Shown here in pieces: positions 1-5,278 of a stretch of 5,854 bases of DNA. The position numbers were made by a program, and so were the translations under genes. Location of the stretch: NCBI GenBank assembly GCA_905479845.1, contig CAJQOB010000192.1:1-5854 (forward strand), in the 5' to 3' direction. Origin of the DNA: an uncultured Flavobacteriales bacterium (GTDB lineage Bacteria > Bacteroidota > Bacteroidia > Flavobacteriales_D > Crocinitomicaceae). The notes under the pieces are model-generated. The model made no database searches. It had not been told where the DNA came from and saw only the letters and a list, made by a program, of their open reading frames with translations. The stretch's first letter is position 1, and each line of letters opens with the position of its first letter.

Positions 1-70
1 AGTTCCGCTTCGCTCCATGCTTTCAGACTTCGTCCTCAGGTCGAACCAGGTTCGACTCCCTACTTCCGCA
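1..70 (+). other. tRNA 3'-end-like fragment (T-loop plus acceptor tail) without a matching 5' half
   Basis: Positions 49-70 read like the T-loop, T-stem 3' strand and acceptor end of a tRNA: GGTTCGACTCCC, then TACTTCCGCA. A proper T-stem is missing, because the bases before the loop (CCAGG) do not pair with CCCTA. No anticodon arm can be folded from positions 1-48. Instead, positions 40-47 and 49-56 form a perfect 8-bp inverted repeat around a single A. The first 8 bases (AGTTCCGC) match positions 62-69 (ACTTCCGC) at 7 of 8, as if the acceptor tail were duplicated about 61 bp apart. The fragment may be a duplicated tRNA tail left of the window edge, or the 3' part of a structured RNA that starts outside. 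It is not a complete tRNA as it stands. Confidence 0.4.
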
Positions 71-74
71 AACG

Positions 75-106
75 AAAAAAGGACAACCTTTCGGTTATCC
101 TTTTTG
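75..106. terminator. Bidirectional intrinsic terminator between the tRNA fragment and tRNA-Ser
   Basis: Positions 76-88 pair with 93-105 around a TTTC loop, giving a 13-bp stem with one C/A mismatch (84/97). The core is GGACAACC/GGTTATCC, and A-runs and T-runs flank it on the two sides. Each strand therefore shows a stem followed by T5-T6. It can end transcripts coming from the left on the plus strand and the tRNA-Ser transcript on the minus strand, whose mature end is only a few bases away. Confidence 0.75.
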
Positions 107-111
107 TAGTG

Positions 112-196
112 CGGAGAATGAGGGATTCGAACCCCCGGTACCGTGAAGTACGCCGGTTTTCAAGACCGGTCCATTCGACCACTCTGGCAATTCTCC
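112..196 (-). tRNA. tRNA-Ser (anticodon UGA)
   Basis: Read on the minus strand this is a complete 85-nt class II tRNA. The acceptor stem GGAGAAT pairs with ATTCTCC and is followed by discriminator G, as expected for serine. A CCA/TGG D-stem carries the GAGTGGTCGAA loop. The anticodon stem CCGGT/ACCGG encloses the loop CTTGAAA, so the anticodon is TGA and reads UCN codons. The long variable arm can pair GTAC/GTAC. The T-arm is GGGGG-TTCGAAT-CCCTC with one G-U pair. The bases after the discriminator are CAC, so CCA is not encoded and must be added by the CCA-adding enzyme. Two further G-C pairs could extend the acceptor stem to 111-198 in the precursor. A promoter lies immediately upstream and a hairpin terminator immediately downstream, so it appears to be a single-gene transcription unit. 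Confidence 0.95.
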
Positions 197-200
197 GCGC

Positions 201-230
201 CAAAAGTACTCAATTCTTAGTCATGCGCAA
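201..230 (-). promoter_or_regulatory. Bacteroidota-type promoter of tRNA-Ser with A-tract upstream element
   Basis: On the minus strand, TTG (230-228) is followed by 19 bases and then TACTTTTG (208-201), an exact match to the TAnnTTTG -7 element. The element ends 4 nt before the first mature base of the tRNA (196). Further upstream on the same strand lie a run of ten A (250-241) and a run of eight A (261-254). Their centres are about 12 bp apart, roughly one helical turn. This resembles an UP-type element that would boost a stable-RNA promoter. The promoter motif is seen directly; the A-tract function is inferred. Confidence 0.7.
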
Positions 231-354
231 GCCTTTTCAATTTTTTTTTTCGATTTTTTTTCAATTCATTTTACTTCCTGATTTTTAACAAGAACTCCAT
301 CGCAGTTAATCGCCTGAAAACTACCCCACAATCAATAACAAGCCACTTTAGGTA

Positions 355-381
355 TTGCAAATGATGGATTTCGTATCTTTA
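355..381 (+). promoter_or_regulatory. Candidate promoter of the GWxTD-protein gene
   Basis: ATTG (354-357) is followed 16 bases later by TATCTTTA (374-381), a 7-of-8 match to TAnnTTTG. A transcript starting about 5 nt downstream would have a leader of roughly 18 nt before the ATG at 404. The leader has no Shine-Dalgarno sequence, which is common in this phylum. The spacing is shorter than for the tRNA promoter, so this is a moderate call. Confidence 0.45.
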
Positions 382-403
382 TGCAAACAAACAACGGTAC
401 TTT

Positions 404-1852
404 ATGAAAAGCCTAAGTACAATCTTCTTAATCCTACTTATCAGTTTTGCATCTAACTCACAAGACCGCAAACTGAAAGCCTACGTCGACAACAAGCAAT
501 TTTTTGCTCCTGAAATCGGAAACTATATTGAATTTCACCTGCAATTCACAGGATATTCCATCAACTACAAAGGAAAAGACGGTGGATTAATTGGTGATCT
601 CGCTGTAAGTATGAAAATTCTGGATCAAGATAGTGTCGTTGTACAAGAAGATGCATATCGCCTTGAGACTCCATTCATGAAGGATAGTGTAGTCGAGGAT
701 TTTTATGATGTTCGTCGTTTTCAGTTGAATCCTGGCACGTATCAGTTTCAGCTAATGCTGATGGATTTGAATAGTGAACATGATCCAATCGACTTTTCGC
801 AAATGCTTGTCATTTCTGAAATGAGCGATGCAATTTCGATTTCGAATATTGAAGTGGCTGAATATGCTACCAGAGGAGATGGAAGTTCACCATTTTTTAA
901 ATCTGGGTATGACATTATTCCAAGAATTGTGACATTCTATCCTGAACAGCTGAGTTCTATTCCTGTTTATTTTGAAGTATACAATACGAATGAACTGCCT
1001 GATTCGGTATTCGCTATTCGACAAACGGTAACCAATGCTGCAACTGGAATGGAGATTTCAGAGTTGACGCAAACATCTAAATATAATACGAGCCCTGTTG
1101 TTCCAGTGCTGCGCGAAATTGATATCTCTTCCGTGCCAACAGGGAAATACATTATTAAGTACAAATTGTTGAATCGGAACTTGTTGGAACTTGCCGAGGA
1201 ATCGTACGAATTTGAGCGAAGTAATGATGAAGTTTATGCTCTGAATGCTGCAGATATAGTTCTTGATCCTGCTTTTCAAAACTCAATCACGGATGACAGT
1301 GTTGGATTTTATCTAGAATCGTTAATTCCAATTTCGAGCGCTACAGGAGTGAAAAATATCATCGCTGTTGGAAAATCGAAAGATGGGAATGAAGCTAGAA
1401 AACACATTCAACTGTATTGGATGGCTACTGATCCTGATAATACATACGAGTCATGGATTAAGTACAAAAATCAAGTTCAGTTGGTTGAACGCATTTATTC
1501 CAACAATTTCCAAGAGGGATTTGAGACAGATCGTGGGCGTGTTTACTTGCAATATGGACCTCCAACAAATATCGTCAAGCGTGATAACTCAACGAATGAG
1601 TACCCATTTGAAATTTGGGTGTACAACGAAATCGGAAAATTCTCGAACAAACGATTTATTTTCTACAACCCTGATTTGGTGAACAACACGTACCGCTTGT
1701 TGCATTCAGATATGATCGGAGAACTGAAAAATCAAGGATGGCAACGGGAATTGTCTAAGCGAACGACCTCTGGAGGAAATGTGCAAGATCCGAATGGAAA
1801 TGTGCAAGATCAGTACGGTGGAAACGCAACTGAATATTACGAACAGTATTGA
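404..1852 (+). CDS. Secreted GWxTD-domain-containing protein
   Basis: A 482-residue protein of unknown biochemical function. Residues 1-19 form a signal peptide (MKSL, then a hydrophobic stretch, then ASNS|Q), and there is no lipobox cysteine, so a soluble periplasmic or exported protein is likely. The middle (about 25-290) looks beta-rich and is punctuated by PGTYQF and PTGKYIIKY, as in repeated beta-sandwich modules. The C-terminal part (about 310-450) matches the GWxTD family: GFETD at 372-376, RGRVYLQYGPP at 377-387, and PFEIWVY at 401-407. The namesake tryptophan is phenylalanine here (F373). GWQRE at 445-449 closes the domain, and a low-complexity tail rich in G, N, Q and Y follows. The ATG at 404 is the only start that yields the signal peptide. 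The glycosyltransferase gene follows after 30 bp on the same strand, so the two may be co-transcribed. Family assignment is firm; the role is unknown. Confidence 0.85.
   Translation: MKSLSTIFLILLISFASNSQDRKLKAYVDNKQFFAPEIGNYIEFHLQFTGYSINYKGKDGGLIGDLAVSMKILDQDSVVVQEDAYRLETPFMKDSVVEDFYDVRRFQLNPGTYQFQLMLMDLNSEHDPIDFSQMLVISEMSDAISISNIEVAEYATRGDGSSPFFKSGYDIIPRIVTFYPEQLSSIPVYFEVYNTNELPDSVFAIRQTVTNAATGMEISELTQTSKYNTSPVVPVLREIDISSVPTGKYIIKYKLLNRNLLELAEESYEFERSNDEVYALNAADIVLDPAFQNSITDDSVGFYLESLIPISSATGVKNIIAVGKSKDGNEARKHIQLYWMATDPDNTYESWIKYKNQVQLVERIYSNNFQEGFETDRGRVYLQYGPPTNIVKRDNSTNEYPFEIWVYNEIGKFSNKRFIFYNPDLVNNTYRLLHSDMIGELKNQGWQRELSKRTTSGGNVQDPNGNVQDQYGGNATEYYEQY
1775..1811 (+). repeat. In-frame direct repeat in the 3' end of the GWxTD gene
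   Basis: The 16-mer GGAAATGTGCAAGATC occurs at 1775-1790 and again at 1796-1811, offset by 21 bp. The offset is exactly 7 codons, so the protein carries GNVQDPN then GNVQDQY near residues 458-471. The copies are identical at the nucleotide level, which points to a recent duplication in a disordered tail rather than selection on the peptide alone. Confidence 0.8.
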
Positions 1853-1878
1853 TCCTAATTTAATTTCAATTATCTTCG
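1849..1878 (+). promoter_or_regulatory. Candidate internal promoter of the glycosyltransferase gene
   Basis: TTG (1849-1851), overlapping the stop codon of the preceding gene, is followed by exactly 19 bases and then TATCTTCG (1871-1878), a 7-of-8 match to TAnnTTTG. It ends 4 nt before the GTG at 1883. If active, it would give a near-leaderless mRNA in addition to any readthrough from the upstream gene. AT-rich sequence makes chance matches likely, so confidence is limited. Confidence 0.4.
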
Positions 1879-1882
1879 GGCC

Positions 1883-2908
1883 GTGTTGAATCGAACGGCA
1901 ATAGTAATCCTCAATTGGAACGGGAAATCATTCCTTGAACAGTTTTTACCAAGTGTAATTTCGTACTCGAATGGAGCTCGAATCGTCGTTGCTGATAATG
2001 ATTCCTCGGATGATTCGATTGAGTTTCTAAAAGCAAACTTTCCTAATGTCGAGTTGATTCAAAATTCATCCAATGATGGCTTTGCCAAAGGATACAACGA
2101 AGCGCTCAAACAGGTTGATTCTGAATTCTATGTTCTTCTAAATAGTGATATCGAACTTACAGAGAATTGGTTGGAACCGTTGCTTGAAAAATTCGAAGAT
2201 GAGACTGTGGCAGGGTGTCAACCTAAGGTGTTGTCATATAATGACAAGAAAAATTTTGAACACGCTGGGGCGTCAGGTGGTTTTATTGATGTCAACTATT
2301 TTCCATTTTGCCGAGGGCGAATTTTAACAAGCGTTGAAGAAGATCAAGGACAGTATGACAATAGTCAGGAAATCTTTTGGTCAACGGGTGCTTGTCTTGC
2401 AATACGATCTGAGCTGTTTCATAAGGTTGGTGGTTTCGATGAAGACTTCTTTGCGCACATGGAAGAGATTGATCTCTGTTGGCGACTAAAACGACTCAAC
2501 TATCGCTTCTTGATAGAGCCGAAATCGGTCGTGTATCACGTCGGTGGAGGGACATTGCCGTATAATTCACCGCGTAAGACTTTTTTGAATTTCAGAAATA
2601 GTCTTTTTATGCTAACGAAAAACCATCAAGGTATTTTGCTTCCGAAACTTTTCTGGCGATTAGTAATTGATGGAGTGGCAGCCATGAGTTTCCTTGCGAA
2701 GGGGGAATTCAATCATTTCGGAGCAGTGTTTAAGGCACACATGTCATTCTACGGGAAACTTCGAACATTTTTGAAGAAACGAAAAGACCTTAAAAAATTA
2801 TCTACAAGCTTCAACTCTACAGGGATGTTCCGAGGAAATATTCTCTGGAATTACTACGCGAAAGGAGTGAAGAAATACTCAGATTTGAACAAGCGTTTAC
2901 TGGATTGA
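1883..2908 (+). CDS. Family 2 glycosyltransferase (GT-A fold, rhamnosyltransferase-like)
   Basis: A 341-residue inverting GT2 enzyme that would transfer a sugar from a nucleotide-sugar to an envelope polysaccharide or glycan; donor and acceptor cannot be read from sequence. Visible motifs: AIVILNWNG at 6-14, DNDSSDDS at 38-45 (nucleotide binding), GFAKGYNEAL at 66-75, NSD at 87-89 (the DXD-equivalent metal site), STGACLAIR at 167-175, and GGFDEDFFAHMEEIDLCWR at 183-201. The last of these contains the E-x-D region (E194/E195, D197) that holds the catalytic base in this family. The tail (about 230-341) has FRNSLFMLTKN and amphipathic, Lys/Arg-rich segments that suggest peripheral membrane attachment, with no clear transmembrane helix. 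An in-frame TAA at 1856-1858 and the lack of any upstream ATG leave GTG (1883) or TTG (1886) as the start; both would begin just before the NWNG motif. No Shine-Dalgarno sequence is visible. Confidence 0.9.
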   Translation: MLNRTAIVILNWNGKSFLEQFLPSVISYSNGARIVVADNDSSDDSIEFLKANFPNVELIQNSSNDGFAKGYNEALKQVDSEFYVLLNSDIELTENWLEPLLEKFEDETVAGCQPKVLSYNDKKNFEHAGASGGFIDVNYFPFCRGRILTSVEEDQGQYDNSQEIFWSTGACLAIRSELFHKVGGFDEDFFAHMEEIDLCWRLKRLNYRFLIEPKSVVYHVGGGTLPYNSPRKTFLNFRNSLFMLTKNHQGILLPKLFWRLVIDGVAAMSFLAKGEFNHFGAVFKAHMSFYGKLRTFLKKRKDLKKLSTSFNSTGMFRGNILWNYYAKGVKKYSDLNKRLLD

Positions 2909-2918
2909 TCTGATTTCT

Positions 2919-2942
2919 GAAACGTCCGGCGTTTGGATTTTT
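2919..2942 (+). terminator. Weak candidate terminator after the glycosyltransferase gene
   Basis: AAACG (2920-2924) pairs with CGTTT (2930-2934) around a TCCGG loop, and a short T5 run lies at 2938-2942. The stem is only 5 bp and the T-run is separated from it by GGA, so it would be weak at best. It lies 11 bp after the stop codon, where a terminator is expected. Confidence 0.25.
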
Positions 2943-2960
2943 GGACTGATTCTGATATTC

Positions 2961-3032
2961 TCCAACTAATCCAACTAATCCAACTAATCCAACTAATCCA
3001 ACTAATCCAACTAATCCAACTAATCCAACTAA
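2961..3032. repeat. Tandem repeat: eight perfect copies of a 9-bp unit
   Basis: The unit TCCAACTAA is repeated exactly eight times without a mismatch, and the pattern breaks cleanly at both ends. A diverged piece, TCCAATTTAATCCAA, follows at 3041-3055. The array sits in the 206-bp gap between the convergent glycosyltransferase and recG genes. Because the unit is three codons long, it leaves open frames on both strands (Leu-Ile-Gln on plus, Ile-Ser-Trp on minus), but these show no support as genes. The perfect copies suggest recent slippage expansion and likely copy-number variation between strains. Confidence 0.97.
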
Positions 3033-3114
3033 AACCTACTTCCAATTTAATCCAAGAGCAAAGCGATCGAAAAGCGCAGCCATCAGATAATCTAAAAGGC
3101 ACAGCCGAGTCTAA

Positions 3115-5205
3115 TCATGCTATCTTTCCCCAATTAGGTCTCGATCTCAACATTGAATTCAATTTCGTACGAATACCAGCGTTTTCAGGCTTTTCAAGCA
3201 AGGGATCCTCCGTTAATATTTCCTTTGCTGCGTTTCTAGCCAATTCAACAACATGACCATCTTTACTGAGGTTCGCAATCTTTAGGTCGAGCAATCCACT
3301 TTGTTGTGTACCTAAGAGGTCACCTGGTCCGCGTAATTGTAAATCGACTTCGGAGATCTCGAAACCATCGTTGGTGCGCACCATAGTATTGATTCGTTTC
3401 TTGGTGTCTTGCGAAATTTTATCTCCCGTCATCAGGATGCAAAACGATTTTTCGGCTCCACGACCTACGCGACCTCTTAACTGGTGTAACTGTGACAAGC
3501 CAAAACGTTCTGCGCTTTCAATAATCATTACAGAAGCATTCGGCACATTAACTCCAACTTCAATAACAGTTGTCGCGACCATTATTTGCGTTTCACCTTT
3601 TACAAAGCGATTCATTTCAAATTCCTTGTCTTCGGGTTTCATCTTTCCATGAACGATACTCACATTGTAATCGGGGAGAGGGAAGGATCTAGAAATGGCT
3701 TCGTAACCGTCCATGAGGTTGTTGAAATCCAAACTCTCCGATTCATGAATTAAGGGGTAAACAATGTAGACTTGTCTTCCCTTTGCAATTTCTTCTTTCA
3801 TAAACCCAAATACCCGTAGTCGATTCGCTTCCTTTTTGTGAAGCGTGGTAATTGGTTTCCGACCTGGTGGTAATTCATCAATCACAGAAACATCAAGATC
3901 GCCATAAAACGTCATGGCAAGTGTTCGCGGAATTGGTGTTGCAGTCATGATCAATACATGTGGTGGGGTGGTGTTCTTTTTCCACATCCGCGCGCGTTGC
4001 TTCACTCCAAATCGATGTTGCTCATCAATTACTACCAACCCTAAATTCTTGAACTGAACGACATCTTCCAACAAAGCATGTGTTCCAATGAGAATATCAA
4101 TTTCTCCATTCAAAAGTTGTTCGTGGAGAACAGTTCTATCTTTTTTCTTTGTTGATCCTGTCAGTAAGGCGACGTTTACGTTCTTTTCCTTCAGGAAATC
4201 TGAAATTGACTCAAAATGTTGAATCGCGAGTATTTCGGTGGGCGCCATCAAGGCAGCTTGAAAATCATTGTCAATTCCGAGGAGCATCGAAAGCAAAGCA
4301 ACTAAAGTCTTTCCTGAGCCCACATCTCCTTGTAAAAGTCGATTCATGTGGTGACCAGTATTCATATCTCGACGAATTTCCTTCAATACGCGCTTTTGGG
4401 CTCCTGTTAAATCAAACGGAAGAACCTCACTATAAAATGAATTGAAGTGATCACCAACTTTTGTAAAAACGAATCCTTTGGATTTCTGAATGGCAATTTT
4501 CTTACGCATCAGCAACTCCATCTGAAGAAAGAATAGTTCTTCAAATTTCAATCGATATCGAGCCGCTTGAACTTGCTGTTCTGTTTTCGGAATGTGAACT
4601 CCTCGAACGGCCAAATCCCTTGCCACGAGTTGATATTTTGTTCTGAAGCTATCTGATAAAATATCTTCGAACTTGATGGAGTTTTCTTCAAGTAGGTTTC
4701 GAACGATCTTCTCAATTCCTTTGGTGTTCAGACTCATTGAGCTAAGTCGCTCGGTGCTCGAGTAAACAGGTTGAAACCCTACTTCTTGTTTGTCAATGGT
4801 CGATATTTCAGGGTGAGGGATATTCCATTTGTTCCCGAATAGTTTCGGTTTTCCATATACTTGAATCTCCTTGTTCAGTTGCAGTGATTTCTTCATCCAC
4901 GAAGCACCTTTGAACCAAACGAGATCAATCATCCCAGTATCGTCTTCGAACTTCGCTGTGAGTCGTTTGTTACGCCCTGTACCTGAATCAACAAACTGGG
5001 TAATTCTTCCCCTCAATTGGGCGAAGCCTTCGAGGTCAACCAAATCACGAATTTTGTGATGCTCTGAGCGATCAACATATCGGAAAGGATAGTATTCGAT
5101 TAAATCTTGAAACGTAAAAATCCTGAGCTCCTTTTTAAGAACTTCAGCCCGCTGTGGACCAACACCCTTTAAATATTCGATCGGAGTGATCAGGAAATTA
5201 TTCAT
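3115..5205 (-). CDS. recG: ATP-dependent DNA helicase RecG
   Basis: A complete 696-residue RecG, close to the usual length of about 690. It is a cytoplasmic superfamily 2 translocase that reverses stalled forks and drives branch migration of Holliday junctions and D- and R-loops. The N-terminus has the GVGPQRA turn (14-20) and YYPFRYVDR (38-46), then the OB-fold wedge domain (about 60-150) that splits the junction. Helicase motifs: I, GDVGSGKT at 293-300; Ia, APTEILAIQH at 321-330; GTHAL at 374-378; II, DEQH at 394-397 with RFG following; III, MTATPIPRT at 420-428; V, TTVIEVGVNVPNA at 545-557; VI, QLRGRVGR at 575-582. The RecG-specific block DLQLRGPGDLLGTQQSG lies at 621-637. No catalytic residue is missing. 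The ATG at 5205 gives the normal N-terminus. It is probably transcribed on its own, since a strong terminator stands between it and the upstream gene. Confidence 0.98.
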   Translation of the reverse strand: MNNFLITPIEYLKGVGPQRAEVLKKELRIFTFQDLIEYYPFRYVDRSEHHKIRDLVDLEGFAQLRGRITQFVDSGTGRNKRLTAKFEDDTGMIDLVWFKGASWMKKSLQLNKEIQVYGKPKLFGNKWNIPHPEISTIDKQEVGFQPVYSSTERLSSMSLNTKGIEKIVRNLLEENSIKFEDILSDSFRTKYQLVARDLAVRGVHIPKTEQQVQAARYRLKFEELFFLQMELLMRKKIAIQKSKGFVFTKVGDHFNSFYSEVLPFDLTGAQKRVLKEIRRDMNTGHHMNRLLQGDVGSGKTLVALLSMLLGIDNDFQAALMAPTEILAIQHFESISDFLKEKNVNVALLTGSTKKKDRTVLHEQLLNGEIDILIGTHALLEDVVQFKNLGLVVIDEQHRFGVKQRARMWKKNTTPPHVLIMTATPIPRTLAMTFYGDLDVSVIDELPPGRKPITTLHKKEANRLRVFGFMKEEIAKGRQVYIVYPLIHESESLDFNNLMDGYEAISRSFPLPDYNVSIVHGKMKPEDKEFEMNRFVKGETQIMVATTVIEVGVNVPNASVMIIESAERFGLSQLHQLRGRVGRGAEKSFCILMTGDKISQDTKKRINTMVRTNDGFEISEVDLQLRGPGDLLGTQQSGLLDLKIANLSKDGHVVELARNAAKEILTEDPLLEKPENAGIRTKLNSMLRSRPNWGKIA

Positions 5206-5209
5206 AGAG

Positions 5210-5237
5210 TAAAGCTAAAAAAAATCCCCCGTTCAAA
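5210..5237 (-). promoter_or_regulatory. Candidate recG promoter overlapping the upstream terminator
   Basis: On the minus strand TTTG (5237-5234) is followed after 16 bases by TAGCTTTA (5217-5210), a 7-of-8 match to TAnnTTTG. It ends 4 nt before the recG ATG. The upstream half lies inside the terminator hairpin of the preceding gene. Only 11 bp separate that terminator's T-run from the start codon, so a recG promoter must overlap the terminator or lie further upstream in the 3' end of that gene. Confidence 0.4.
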
Positions 5238-5258
5238 TTAATATTTAAACGGGGGATT
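5217..5258 (-). terminator. Strong intrinsic terminator after the DsbD-like gene
   Basis: On the minus strand, AATCCCCCGTT pairs with AACGGGGGATT. The stem continues inward beyond one mismatch (C5234/A5247) through ATTT/AAAT-type pairs to a TTAA-like loop. Eight T follow directly (5224-5217), partly pairing at the base of the stem. This is a textbook Rho-independent terminator placed about 20 bp after the stop codon of the DsbD-like gene. Confidence 0.92.
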
Positions 5259-5278
5259 AAGCTATTTCTAATCAATTC

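Noticed and set aside
381..383. ATG at 381 as an upstream start for the GWxTD protein
   Set aside because: It is out of frame with the gene (23 bases before the ATG at 404) and lies in the promoter-like element.
967..1279. Two short antisense open frames inside the GWxTD gene
   Set aside because: They overlap a well-supported gene, show no family resemblance and have no promoter or spacing that suggests expression.
1368..1682. Overlapping plus-strand open frame inside the GWxTD domain
   Set aside because: It is an alternative frame across the most conserved part of the GWxTD protein, and the translation has no recognisable motif.
2854..3102. Open frame on the minus strand with Ile-Ser-Trp repeats
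   Set aside because: It is the mirror image of the same array, overlaps the 3' end of the glycosyltransferase gene in antisense, and has no independent support.
2933..3256. Open frame on the plus strand rich in Leu-Ile-Gln repeats
   Set aside because: It is created by the 9-bp array having a period of three codons, and its second half lies antisense to recG. It matches no known protein and has no start signal.
3371..4445. Plus-strand open frames antisense to recG
   Set aside because: They are shadows of the conserved recG motifs, and the recG frame explains all the conservation in this stretch.
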